Shown here in pieces: positions 1-10,430 of a stretch of 64,000 bases of DNA. The notes beneath the pieces are model-generated. The model saw only the letters and a list, made by a program, of their open reading frames with translations. It ran no database searches and was not told the DNA's origin. Made by a program: the position numbers and the translations under genes. The DNA lies in the NCBI GenBank assembly GCA_009760855.2, contig WPIO01000001.1, forward strand, positions 7,692,001 to 7,756,000. Direction: 5' to 3'. Source of the DNA: Cristatella mucedo. Its lineage: Eukaryota > Bryozoa > Phylactolaemata > Cristatellidae. Numbering within the stretch: position 1 is the stretch's first letter; the number at the start of each line of letters is the position of its first letter.

Positions 1-190
1 AAGAATCGTTAGCAGCCATCCTCATGCGAATGTTGTCCATGCAAGCTGAAAAAATATCGCGATTCAGATGCCGAGCACTTCTCAGAAAGGTCAACAGATA
101 AAGATAAAACACGGTGTCATTTGTGTAGAAATGCAAGCAAAGATTTTGCTTGGCAATGCCATCCGCTACAGGGAGACTATAGGATTATAA
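1..190 (-). mobile_element. LINE-C reverse transcriptase fragment
   Basis: This stretch is nearly identical to 40228-40417 and 54010-54185, which lie inside the LINE-C copies of blocks Y1 and Y2. On the minus strand those copies encode an L2/CR1-like reverse transcriptase segment around the YTDDT catalytic box. The fragment runs off the left edge of the window and is cut at the right by the TTA tail of the next element, so only a piece is visible. Confidence 0.75.
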
Positions 191-565
191 TAATAATAAT
201 AATAATAATAATTCACTTGATAAAGCGCCCTCAGAGAACTCAATCTCTCTCTAGGTGCTTTACATTTGCTGCAAAGGGAAATGCAATTGAATGGTGAGTA
301 AAATCATGCTTGATAAACAAACAAAAATGAATAACATGGTTAAGGGTGACATGCACAGGGTCAGCATGCAGGAGTGGTTAGTGGCAGCAGGCACAGTGTC
401 AGCACGCATAAGCACATCAAGGACGAATCACAGGGACCCACTAAATGCTGTTCTAAATAGGTGTGTTTTTAAATTCTTTTTAAATGTGGTCATGTCAGGG
501 GATGTTCTGACGCAGGTCGGAAGGGAGTTCCAGGCTTTGGGAGCATACGAACTAACTAATGCACA
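186..565 (-). mobile_element. LINE-A 3' end fragment (C-terminus and tail)
   Basis: Read on the minus strand, it encodes the last part of the LINE-A ORF2, with YAPKAWNSLPTCVRTSPD and KTHLFRTAFSGSL before the stop at 428. The LINE-A 3' UTR follows, then the GCGCC...GAGGGCGC tail and a TTA repeat at 186-212. The catalytic domain is absent, so this is a 5'-truncated dead copy. The protein frame between 565 and 676 does not resemble other copies. Confidence 0.85.
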
Positions 566-819
566 GTCTCTATTCACGACCACTGCCTTGCGGGTCGAGG
601 TCGCTAAAATATCAGAATTCTTGGCATTTCCATATAGACTGTTAGTAGAAACCTGGTTGATCTTTTGGTAAATCATATACTTTTGACCAGAGAGGCAGGA
701 CTAATTTTGAGCTCCACATTAAAAATACTCATGTCCGATAATTACTCTTGTCTTCATCCACTGTCCAAGTTTGCCGTGAAGTTAGCAATAAATACTAATT
801 GACTTCTGATGGCCAATCC

Positions 820-1188
820 TGCTGTAGCTGCTAGAAAGAGACCGTTGGCGACAGAAGCTTTAGCTCTGCAGGTCCTAAAATGTGGAACTCGCTTTAACAA
901 TTCTTACGCAACGGCAACTACTTTCCAACTGCTGACTATTGCTAATCCTTTTCAGTGGTCTTGAGAGGTGCTACTTCCATGCTACTCACTACCTCAACTG
1001 CTCTCCCGACTCTTGCTATGCTTCCCACTTTCTCTTTGTTGCGTGAGACGATGTCAGTTGGTTACCGAATGCGTAGCGAAAGCCGCTTAGGCTATGAGTG
1101 GGCTATACAAAACTCTATTGAGTAACGACCACACGGTCTTTATGACTTTTTAGAATACAGACGGAGATACATTATTATTATAATAGCA
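820..1188 (+). mobile_element. LINE-B 3' end fragment
   Basis: This plus-strand copy matches the reverse complement of 5700-6060 and 32590-32900. It covers the end of ORF2 (gctttagctctgcaggtcc, reading like the SFSSAGP end of other copies), the 3' UTR and a short TTA tail. There are frame breaks throughout. Confidence 0.75.
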
Positions 1189-1711
1189 AACTGACAGACA
1201 TTGTTTACGTAAGAACTGACGAAGGTATAGACCTGTTGACAGTTTATGCTGCAGGCATCTGTTTAAAATTCTTCTTCTGGCTTTGCTGGTTAAAAAGTCT
1301 GCTGGTTAAGAAAATTAAGAGGTCTGCTTAAATGCTTCCATCTCTCTCTAAGTAACCCTTCTCTCTAACATTTTCCTCTAATAGCATCGCTTCAAATATA
1401 GATCATTCAAACTGACTGACTCTCAACATCATGGGCTTGCCCCCTGTTTGCTTATTTACCCGGCTTAATCAATTTCCCGCTCCTGACCTTTGCTGAATGC
1501 TTAATTCTACTAATTAGACTTGACTCCTAAAACTTCCGTGGAAGTCACACAGAATAGGTATGAGCTTCGCTAGTGCCTACAAAAATTTAAAAATAACTCG
1601 TACAGCCGTCAATTTGTAATTTAAGATAATAAATCTCCGAAGGCTGTTCCACAAAACTAGTAAGACTGCATTGGTGTTACCAAGAACCGTTGCCTAGCCC
1701 ATTCCTAGCCC
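1189..1711. other. No gene recognised
   Basis: AT-rich sequence between a LINE tail and the polymerase-like frame. There is no convincing frame and no recognised repeat. It may hold an unrecognisable upstream part of the virus-like element. Confidence 0.4.
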
Positions 1712-2180
1712 AAGCTGTATGCTTTTTGGAATGACGAAATTGCAACACAGGTCATCAATAGTAACAAGAAAGTTGTTGGAAAGTTTAAGGATGAGATAAC
1801 AGATAAAGTTCAAACCGCCATATTATACGAGTGTTCTTTTTTAAAGACCTAAATTATATACATATACTGTTTGCCACAACGGTGATGTCTGTGAAATGTC
1901 CGGCATACTTGACAGAGAAGGTAAGCCAATTGGAAAGTCTAAGAAAGCTAAGGGTGTAGAGGAATATTTTTTTGAGGGCACATTAAATGACTTTCAAGAT
2001 TGTTTGGACACTCCTAAAACAATTAATCGTGAGCAATCAATGCCACGAAGCGACAAACATAAAATATGCACTATCAAGCAAGAGAAACAGCATTTTCAGC
2101 ATTCGAATCAAAACCTTACTATCTTGATTGTGGAATTCATTCATTGGCTTACGGTCATTATAGGATTAACGAAACTAAGG
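1712..2180 (+). pseudogene. Decayed protein-primed DNA polymerase B, C-terminal part (Polinton/adintovirus-like)
   Basis: Three short plus-strand frames in order resemble the C-terminal thumb and tail of the protein-primed family B polymerases of Polintons and adintoviruses. They are 1712-1852, with a KKVVGKFKDE motif; 1896-2100, with KKAKGVEEYFFEG and a following DFQDCL; and about 2087-2180, with the closing HSLAYGHYRI. The intact family replicates linear DNA from a terminal-protein primer. Here the palm with its catalytic aspartates is missing, a stop at 1850 ends the first frame, and at least two frame changes separate the rest, so no product is expected. The assignment is from remembered family features, not a search. 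The ATPase relic at 8.3 kb fits the same element. Confidence 0.7.
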
Positions 2181-2253
2181 CAAAAAAACCAATCCACGTC
2201 ATTGTCATTTCTGTAATTAAATATTTATGCAAATTATTTTTCCTTTATATAGA

Positions 2254-2463
2254 ATTTCAACCCAAGATTACGCTCCTTCAAGTCCAATTTATTCTGAGAT
2301 TTCACTCGGTTCTCAAGACTCATGATCTAAAACTGAGTCAGAGTCTGCTTGTAGCACTGATGCTACTCATTCTCCAAGTTCCCCTAGTTCGTCAAGTTCA
2401 TCGGACCGCTCTAGTTGTCCTAGTTCTCCAAGTTCGAAGAAGACAGATAGTAAATCAGATTAA
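2254..2463 (+). pseudogene. Ser-rich reading frame with one internal stop
   Basis: An open frame of 70 codons, broken once by TGA about a third of the way in. It is strongly rich in Ser, Pro and Asp, with runs such as THSPSSPSSSSSSD, and ends in basic SSKKTDSKSD. It starts shortly after the polymerase-like frames, on the same strand. No domain is visible. It looks like the disordered tail of a protein from the same virus-like element, but it could be an independent small frame. Confidence 0.4.
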
Positions 2464-3226
2464 TTTCATTAAAAAAAAATAATTTTCCATGTATGGATAA
2501 GTTATGGACGTTTCAAGAATTCTTAGTTTCGAGAAAACTAGAGAGATAGATTCCGAAATTTGCATGTTTAATTTTAAAGGGTATGATCCTAAAACGGTTA
2601 AAACTTCTTGATAGACTAACTCCAGAGATTGGTCATTAAATTTAACTCTCCTAGAAGAGATGTTTACAATTTGTGATGACTTCATGAAATGTAGACAAAA
2701 AGTGCTGCAGCTATTCAAAAAAGAATCTAAGAAAGAACTAAAGACCAAGTCAAAAGAAAAACTAAAAATGAGTTAAAATAGAAAATTTAACTGAATTGGG
2801 CGCTACTATTTAATTTTATATAGATGGAACTAGTAGTTACAGAACTATTTGAGATTGATTTAAAAATCCTAAAAGCAATATAATTTTTACGAAAAATTGT
2901 AATGAAGGTAGTATTCATAGGAAATCTATAATTAACGGTTTTGCTACTATTTTACTTGATCAATTAATAAATGATTTAGCTCTTAGATCAATTAGTTTAG
3001 AAGAATATAAAAGAAAGATGTCTAAATATTTAAACAAATTCTACTTTTTATATAGAGAATTGCGACAGATATTACTGATCCAACTCAAGCGACTAGTGCA
3101 CAGCTACTAAAAATCTTACGGTAATTACTTTGCTAAAATTAGGATGGTTCCTTATGAGGATGCTACTTTATCTGCAGACGTATTGCTAGCACTTGATAAG
3201 TATGGTGTTAGTTTTACCTCGATCTG
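2464..3226. other. AT-rich decayed sequence of the virus-like element
   Basis: Many short broken frames on the plus strand read like protein (for example around 2870-3060, with SLEEYKRKMSKYLNKF), but stops and shifts interrupt them. I cannot assign a family. Base composition matches the flanking virus-like frames rather than the GC-rich gene regions. Confidence 0.35.
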
Positions 3227-3523
3227 TGTGACGCTGAGGCTAATAAGTTACTAGCAGAAGGATCCACAGTACTAGCAGATGAGATTTTCACAAAGGTGAA
3301 GAAAGAGGTTGATTATAGGCTTAATGAACTAGAAGAGATTGCAGGATTTACTACATGAGTCGCTGATCAACTATGAGCCATTAGCACTGCTATCGCTGGA
3401 ATTAATGAAGCTAAACCTGACATTGATCTAATCGTCATGGAGAAGGCCTACAACATTCTTCCTGACATTACAACTGGTAACAGTGCCCACCAGGTAAGAA
3501 TGAACGCTATTGTTTTAAAGTAA
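3227..3523 (+). pseudogene. Decayed frame of unknown function, virus-like element
   Basis: A 99-codon frame that ends in TAA and is broken by two in-frame TGA codons. The reading is protein-like and probably helical: Ala, Glu, Lys and Leu rich, with ADEIFTKVKKEVDYRLNELE. No motif is recognised. Its place between the polymerase-like and ATPase-like relics suggests that it belongs to the same insertion. Confidence 0.4.
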
Positions 3524-3632
3524 TTTAGATTATGTAATACAATAGGCCAATTCCAATACCAACTCAAGCTCGCTATTTAGATGCCAATTATAAAGTCGCT
3601 ACTCAGGTAAAATATCATACGAAATTGGTTCT

Positions 3633-3953
3633 ATGCCAATGGGAAAAGTAGAGGATATAAGAGAATTTATACTCAAATCAGTTAGTGTTGTTAAGGATTA
3701 TTACGCTTTAAGACACTTGCCAACTAACGCTAAGCTAGTTAACATTGCATCTGCTGTTTGTGGTAGTTCAATCTTTGGTCTTTTCCTAGCCGATCTAAAA
3801 ATAGACACTGTTAATCAGCTTAGGTCTGACGCACTATCAGAAGAAGTAACCGAACCAAATAACTTAAATCATGCTATCATCCAGAAAAAAAGCTTCTGCT
3901 TACGTTCCATAGACAGATCAATTACAAGAGTCACTAGTTTAGAAGATTTCTAA
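3633..3953 (+). CDS. Hypothetical 106-residue frame, probably a remnant
   Basis: An ATG-started frame with balanced composition (MPMGKVEDIREFILKSVSVV at the start), no transmembrane segment and no recognised domain. It follows the broken frame at 3227-3523 in the same AT-rich block and on the same strand. The two may once have been one protein, because coding-like reading also precedes its ATG. It probably belongs to the decayed virus-like element. Expression is doubtful. Confidence 0.35.
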   Translation: MPMGKVEDIREFILKSVSVVKDYYALRHLPTNAKLVNIASAVCGSSIFGLFLADLKIDTVNQLRSDALSEEVTEPNNLNHAIIQKKSFCLRSIDRSITRVTSLEDF

Positions 3954-4300
3954 GTATGAGGTTTTCGTAAAAGTTTTTATTCAAAACATTAAGACATTTC
4001 TAGAAATTTTAATCTCCAAGTAATCAGATGGATCTACAAATGACTTGGTAATACTACTCTTTTTATATCTCTGGATATGATAAAGACATGTTTACTGTTG
4101 AGGAAGATACTTTTAAGTTATCTATCCATATTTTTTGATAGTCTGTAAAAATATTCTCAATTGTTCCAATCGTAAATACTGGAACTTATTTGATGATTAT
4201 GCTAGTATATTATTATTTTTTAGAAATAACTTTGTACGGTTGAAAAACAAAACTAAACACCCAGGTAGTTTTTTGTTACAATGATCTTTAGGTCAACAAC
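3954..4300. other. AT-rich stretch, nothing recognised
   Basis: No gene, RNA or repeat could be supported. Scattered short frames occur on both strands. Confidence 0.3.
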
Positions 4301-4887
4301 CCAGCTACCCAAGTGCAGGTATTCCTTAAAGGAAGAATTGGATGAAAGAGACCGGTAACAACGTGTTCCATTATTAAATATTTTGAACTATCAACATAAC
4401 CAAAAACTCCTTTATTGCTATCACTATACTTTTTCCCATTGTCAATGCAACTTACATTACCGAAAATATATAGTAGCTAGGTTGTGTAATTGAACCAACA
4501 TCTTTTTTTATAACTAGTATATTTGCCGAAATCCTGTGTATATTTTTTAGCTGATTTTACTTCTCGGTACGATCGCATTTACCCTCCTTTCAACTCAAGG
4601 TTACCTAAATCGCTAATGTTTCCCACTTCTTCATCGCTAACTGGCGGTCTCAACATTGATAAGCTACCCGCGGATAAGTCGTCATTTACTAATCGATATA
4701 CAATCGTGCTAAACTTCCCATCCAAGTAAGACTTATTAGCAGCATGATTTAATTGCAATGGTTCCAATACCCTAACATATCTCTTATTGTCGACTGATAT
4801 ATCTACTCTAGGAGTACTATCGGAATCCTTTCTCAAGAAGTTCGTATCTCCATATGATCTGATAACCATGGTTCTATATTCAATCAA
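4300..4887 (-). pseudogene. Decayed minus-strand frame of unknown function
   Basis: The upper part (4887-4579) is open for 102 codons and reads like a folded protein (STPRVDISVDNKRYVRVLEP). Past a TAA, the same frame continues with KKYTQDFGKYTSYKKR and, after another stop, YIFGNVSCIDNGKKYSDSNK, down to about 4300. Two stops within one frame suggest a single decayed gene of about 190 codons. It lies opposite to the polymerase-like frames, as structural genes can in Polinton-like elements, but no capsid or protease motif is identified. Confidence 0.4.
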
Positions 4888-4954
4888 TTAATGTCAATTG
4901 TTCCTTCCATATTTAGGCAATTTCTTCTTAATACACTGATTGTAGTCCAATATT

Positions 4955-5430
4955 TATAGATCTACTCCCCCATCAGGCCAAGCATCGTACTACCCGCTTT
5001 TCGGAATCGAAATGTTAACTTATACCTCGTACAAACCTCAAATCCTTTGGAGATCGTGCAATTACTTCGCATGGTCCCAAAGCCTGGAACTCACTCCTGA
5101 ATTGCGTCACGACATTCCCTGACTTGACCACAATTAAAGATAACTAAAAACGAACCTATTTATGATAGCATTTAGTTGGTCGCTTTTATTCGTCTTTTAT
5201 ATGCTTATGCGTGCTGACACTGTGGCTTGCTGCCACTAATCACACTTGCATGCTGATCCTTGTGCATGTAACCCCGTAGCCATGCTATTTATGTTGTTTA
5301 TCAAGCATAATACCACTCACCATTCGATCGTCTTTCCTTTGCAGAAAATGTAAAGCGCCTAGAAAGAGATTGAGTTCTCTGAGGGCGCTTTATCAAGTGT
5401 ATTGTTATTATTATTATTATATACTATATT
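4955..5430 (+). mobile_element. LINE-A 3' end fragment
   Basis: It starts in ORF2 at the segment equivalent to SDLLPHQAKHRTTRF, with several indels, then has the APKAWNS region, the 3' UTR, the GCGCC...GAGGGCGC tail and a TTA repeat ending near 5420. It is truncated at the 5' end and dead, and it separates two parts of the virus-like block. Confidence 0.85.
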
Positions 5431-5695
5431 TGTATTATGTTATTTAAGAGACTAGCGTTTGCACTAAAATATCCTTCGAATAACTTTGAATTTAATATAT
5501 AGTAGTAACCTCCGATAGAGTCTGTACCTGATTCATTTTTTGGAAACATAAAGATATTGTTACATTCATCAAAATTGCAAAAAAGCAGCTAGTTGACTTG
5601 ACACCTAGAAAGAAAATATGAAGTAAGAAAAAGCAGTGCATTTTGGAGGATAATAATGGTCACCTTCGAGGCATCGACAACGTAACAACGTATTA
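5431..5695. other. Spacer, nothing recognised
   Basis: AT-rich sequence between two LINE fragments on opposite strands. No feature could be supported. Confidence 0.3.
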
Positions 5696-6650
5696 GATGC
5701 ACGAGGCACGGGTAATGTAATGTAATGTCAAGTATCTCCGTCTATAACTCTGCAACACCACACAGACTGTGTGAATGCTACACATGAGAGTTTTGTATAG
5801 CACACTCACAGCCTAAGCGGCTTTTGGTACGCATTCGGTAGCCAACAGACTTCGTCTCACGAAACGAAGGGAAAGTGAGAAACATAGCAGAGTCAGGAGA
5901 GCAGTTGAGGTAGTGATTAGCATGGAAGTAGCAGCTCAGGACCACTGACAAGATGAGTCATAGTCGGCAGCAAGAAAGCTGTGGTTGTTGCTTAAGAAAC
6001 ACGGAAACGAGTTTCACAGTTAAGGACCTGCAGAGCTAAAGCTTTTGTCGCCAACGGTCTTTAAGCGGAGGAACGGAACAGCTAGTTTATGGTCCATACA
6101 GGACCTGAGGGCGCGAGGAAGCTGAAACGAGTGCAGCAGTTCAGCAAGGTACGAAGAAGCCAAGTCTAGGCAGGATTTATGGGTCACCTTATGAACTCTG
6201 CTCTGTATCCGTTGATCAACCGGCAGCCATCCTCTCTCTTTTTGCAAAGAAGACGTGCTCAAACCTTTCGGACTTTAAAATTAGCCTTGCAGCCATATTC
6301 AAAGCCATCTGCAGTGGCATAGTTTCTTTCTTTGGTAGCCCAGCCAAAAGGGAATTACAGTAATCAAACCGAGACGAACTACGGAGCTAGTTAAATTATT
6401 TGTGAGCTACAGTGGGAGAAAGCTCCTTATTTTAGATAGGGATTGAACGTGATGGCTAGCGGTAAAAGCAGTCTTTCGAATGAAGCTTTTAAAATTTCGG
6501 CAGGTGTTGGAAACGAAACCTAAATTTTGAGCACATGGTGACAGTCGCACCTTTAAGGCGTATACCATTAGCGTTGTATTAAACGAGATTAGTTCTCATG
6601 AATCTATCTAGGAAATGAGACACTCAGCTAGTGATCACATTTGAAGCATC
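5696..6650 (-). mobile_element. LINE-B copy, C-terminal half
   Basis: On the minus strand, 6262-6020 reads ERGWLPVDQRIQSRVHKV and then SYLAELLHSFQLPRALRS, the segment after the reverse transcriptase in L2/CR1 ORF2. The 3' UTR lies at 5720-6010. Upstream ORF2 sequence extends to about 6650. At about 6403 this copy is continuous where the 14 kb and 59 kb copies carry a TIR transposon, so it serves as the empty site for that insertion. Confidence 0.8.
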
Positions 6651-7250
6651 GTATTAGAGTGAGAGGATCTTGTGGATCTATCACGTAGCTTCAACCGATT
6701 CCGACTCTTTCCAGCACTTCCAAGTATCCTGTCACGAAAGATACTTTACTCTCGATCAGACCTGTCATTAAAGTTACTTTACTTTCTATCCTTCGTTCTA
6801 CCATTTAAGACACTGTACTACGGATCCGCAGCTTCGTCATATGCGTGATTTTAAAATACTCACAAATAGCTATATTCCGCGTTCCAGCGTTTGGCTCAGA
6901 CAACTTCTCGATTGCGGTGCTTGATCCAGACATACGGCTTATCACGAGTTCAGCGCTTGGCTCAGATAACATGGATTTCTAAATTATACCCATCGTGATC
7001 TCATAGATATCAGAAATGAATTCCCAACTATCAAAAGTCTAATTATCAGATATCAGTCTCACAGATATAAGAAAACGCACAAATATCAGAAGTGCTCTCG
7101 CAGATATCAGAAGAGATTTTACAATACAAGCTTTCTAGAAAGCTTTCCCCAAAGATATCAAGCTCGTCTAATACATGCTCATTGCTCATGACAGTTGGTA
7201 ATTATGCTTTAAGCACGCATGCGTTAGTTAAATCAAATTCCTCATAATTA
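6651..7250. repeat. Region with clustered AGATATCAG-like motifs
   Basis: No coding frame is visible. Between about 7000 and 7160 the words agatatcag, agatataag, aatatcaga and agatatcaa recur at least six times at irregular spacing. Such clusters can be degenerate tandem repeats or part of a regulatory or terminal region of the adjoining virus-like element. Confidence 0.4.
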
Positions 7251-8100
7251 TATCCACAATCTTATCCACAATCATATCCACAATCAAATTTGCCGTCGCA
7301 TTCACTATCACATTCAGTATCGCCTTGGTCATCAAAAAAAGTTTGAAGGTAGTCACTAAACGCACGAACAGTTAGAGGAGCCATAACAGCAAATAATTCC
7401 GGTTTAGGGATGCCTTTTATAGCAAAGGAGCCATATTACTCCAGCATTGCAACGCCCAGGTTGTCGCTCAGTCGTTCAGCAGTAGTTCTCCCATTACCCT
7501 ACCAAAGCCGTTGTCGTAATCCTGCATTAACTTTATTAATTGTAATGATCTCTTGCCACAATTAGTCTCCGCATATTCCTGAAATTAAAAAGTAGAGAAA
7601 TTTATAAATTCTCTAGATGTTGATGACTTCTTGAAGTGGAGGAGCTCCAAAAAATCTTGATAGAAATCATTAACTACAGCAATCCAGCGGTATTTGGCGT
7701 TAGCAGAGTCCCCAGTATTACAAATGAAACATTCTTTCTTACAAGTTTTTAGTCTTGCACGTTCATCTATCGGGAAATGTTCTTTTTAATTCTTTAACTA
7801 AAGTTCTTTAACATACTTGGCAATGCCATTGTCAATAAAAAGAGACTCTAATTTCGACCGTTTTTTGGAGATAACTCTTTTAAAGTTTTTCAAGTTGACT
7901 GGTCAATTCTTCCTTTGAAAGACCACGACCTGTGTTAGCAATCCAGATCCTCCGCTTGAATCTTGACTAGACCTAAGTTTTTCGACTTATGATTTCTTAC
8001 TGTCCCAATTGGCACAAATGCCCTTCAACATCCCCCCTTTGCCCCTTTTTGAAGCAATCTCAACATATTCTTCACGTAGCGTGTCAGTTGGTTTGTGGAA
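7250..8100 (-). pseudogene. Decayed minus-strand coding region, unknown, virus-like element
   Basis: Reading the minus strand from 8100 down to 7250 gives successive protein-like pieces in changing frames: RARLKTCKKECFICNTGDS, then NDFYQDFLELLHFKKSSTSR, then GIPKPELFAVMAPLTVRAF. It ends in an acidic, Cys-rich tail produced by three copies of the DNA word tatccacaatc (DCG repeats). The CKKECFIC spacing could be part of a zinc-binding site. Many stops and shifts are present. No family is recognised; its neighbour is the packaging ATPase relic on the other strand. Confidence 0.4.
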
Positions 8101-8261
8101 CTTAAAACAATAAACTTGATTCATCCCGCTGTATATCAGGTTAAAAAGTTTGAACTTGACAAGATGTTGAAGACAAATTATATTTAAATATAGAATAAAA
8201 CGAGTTTATTAGTCAATACTTTTGACAGGATGAACACACAGGTAATAAAGATCCACTACCT

Positions 8262-8790
8262 GAAGTTCCTATACGTTATCTAGTTACAGGACCAAGTGGC
8301 AGTAGACAACTTTAGTTAATCATGAATTGGATATTTAATGGCTTATTAAACTATGACCAATATCTTATTTGTGCTAGTTCGTTAAAACAGAAGCTTTATA
8401 GAGACTTGAAATCAACAACAGAAAATAAAGCAAATACTGCTTATCAGTGGATAGATGATGTTGATCAAATACCTCTGTAGATTCTTTCAGAAATTGCAAG
8501 AACGCTGTTGTTTTTGATGATCAAATGAATATCTTACTATATTTTAAAAGAGGCTGACACAATTGCTTAAACGTTTTCTAGCTTGCGAAAGGTTTTGCGC
8601 ATCTGCTGAGAAGAGAGATTAGAAATGACGTATACCTTATCATAATAATTGGTTAAAATGTCACTGATATTGAGCATATTAGAGAAGTCTATGTAAGTGA
8701 TGTTGGACGTAAAAATTTTTGGAAAGGGTTAACGATTGCACTAGAGCAAGATTCAAATACTACGTAATAGACTTGACAAAGACAGAATCA
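8262..8790 (+). pseudogene. Decayed packaging ATPase (A32/FtsK-HerA type, Polinton/adintovirus-like)
   Basis: The plus-strand frames resemble the DNA-packaging ATPase of Polintons, adintoviruses and relatives, which pumps genomic DNA into capsids. Visible are a damaged Walker A (VTGPSGS followed by a broken GKT region and a stop near 8314), then LNYDQYLICASSLKQK; a Walker B-like NAVVFDDQMN near 8510; YFKRG just after; then FAHLLRREIRNDVYLI and HIREVYVSDVG, matching the order of conserved blocks downstream of Walker B. At least three stops and several shifts make it nonfunctional. The lost P-loop lysine and the stops mean no ATPase is made. Confidence 0.8.
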
Positions 8791-8994
8791 GGGGCAGAAT
8801 TCTTGGTCTGCAGATGATAATGACTCTCAAAAGATAACCTTTTTCAATGGAAATTTTTTTCATCAATCTATATAGAATGATAAATGGAAAGTTGTACTCT
8901 AAAAAGAACGCCCCATATAAAAGAAGTGTTCAATAGGCTATTGACTATGAGAATAGAATTAACAGCATGCAAGACATGAGAGATAAGTATATAA
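8791..8994 (+). pseudogene. Coding-like remnant after the ATPase
   Basis: Short plus-strand readings (KKNAPYKRS and AIDYENRINSMQDMRDKYI, separated by a stop) continue the virus-like block until a LINE-A tail cuts in. Too little is left to name. Confidence 0.3.
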
Positions 8995-9700
8995 TAATAT
9001 TAATACACTTAATACAGCGCCCTTAGATAATTTAATCTTTTTCTATGCGCTTTACACTTGCTTCAAAGGAAAAATGATCGAATGGTGAGTAGTATCGTGC
9101 TTGATAAACAATATGAATAGCATGGTTACGGGGTAACATGCACAGGGTCAGCATGCAAGTGTGGTTAGTGGCAGCATGCACAGTGTCAGCAAGCATAAGC
9201 ACATATAGGAAGAATCACAGGGACCCACTAAATGCTGTCCTAAATAGGTGTGTTTTGAAGTTCTTTTTAAATGTGGTCAAGTCAGGGGATGTCGTGATGC
9301 AAGTCGGGAGTGAGTTTCAGGCTTTGGACCATACGAACTAAATGCACGGTCTCCAAAAAATGTGAGGTTTGTACGAGGTGTAGGTAAACAGTTTGATTCC
9401 AAAAAGCGGGTGGTACGATGCTTGGCCTAGTGGGGGAGTAGACCTGATAGGTAGGCTGGAGCCAAAGAACGAAGAAATCTAAAAGTGGGCAACAAAACCT
9501 TGAAGTCGATCCGTTGCTTGACTGGTAGCCAGTGCAGGTCGGCGAGAAGTGGTGTGATGTGGCAGCTGCGACGCTAACGACAGACAAGCCTAGATGCAGA
9601 GTTTTGCACCAGCTGTAAGCGCCTGATTTCAAATTCCGGTAGGGAAGCAAGGTGCAACGATTTGGCAAACTGATGGTGGCCTTCATAGATTAGAAGCTGA
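8995..9700 (-). mobile_element. LINE-A 3' portion
   Basis: The minus-strand copy has the degraded tail at 8995-9060, the 3' UTR, and ORF2 C-terminal sequence up to about 9700, including the region equivalent to CHITPLLADLHWLPVK. Frames are broken. It inserted between two parts of the AT-rich virus-like block. Confidence 0.85.
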
Positions 9701-9739
9701 AATTGTTTCTAAAAATTGAGCTGAAGCTCACATCTATCA

Positions 9740-10430
9740 ACGAACGTTAGATCACTCAGTAAATAACCAATGAGTTTAACTCTTGAAAAAACTAACGAGA
9801 GTAAAATCTTTTTTAGCGAATAGATTTAAAAAAAAGATAACGGAAGGAAAATTTAAAAAAGATTCAAAGGTCTGAGAAGAATCGATTGAAATGCCTGATC
9901 TATCTTCTATAGAAGAAAGGCTTAAGAATGCTGTTAAACAACTAGCTATCACAGGCTCAAAACTAAGCGCTGACCTATCATCTAAAGATGAAAGACTTAA
10001 GAATGCTATTAAACAACAATCAGACCCTAGATCAATGATTGACCTGTAACTTCTAAAAGGAAGAATTAATATGACTATTGAAGATGAAAATCCAAACCCA
10101 GTAGTTAGCGTATTAAATCAAGCTACTATTAAATAATACTAACGCAGTTAATCCAGAAGAAAAGAAGCAGTTGATGACATAAGAACTAAAGCGGCAGAGC
10201 ATTTTAATGTGAATAAGTCGACAGGTGCTCTAACGGAAAGGATCTGGGATCTAAAGAGGACAGTTGGTCGGATATTTCTTGCTTCAAAGTCGTTATCAAA
10301 CAGCATCTTAGGTTTTAAAAGTCAAGCTTATACTACTGATCTAAATTTCTCAGTGGCATATCCAGACATAAATAATCTTGAAGTTTGCATACCGAGTACT
10401 AAAGTTTATTCTGAAAACTCCGTATTTGTT
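9740..10430 (+). pseudogene. Decayed coiled-coil-like and structural-like frames, virus-like element
   Basis: Two related segments, EERLKNAVKQLAITGSKLSA and DERLKNAIKQQSDPRSM, lie about 75 bases apart around 9915-10045 and look like an internal repeat of a helical protein. Further on, a frame at 10209-10511 reads KSTGALTERIWDLKRTVGRI and later VAYPDINNLEVCIPSTKVYS before it runs into LINE-A at about 10430. Composition and AT bias match the virus-like block. No known domain could be assigned. Confidence 0.4.

Noticed and set aside
186-212. TTA repeats as independent microsatellites
   Set aside because: Most TTA runs in the window are the 3' tails of LINE-A copies, so they are part of those elements.
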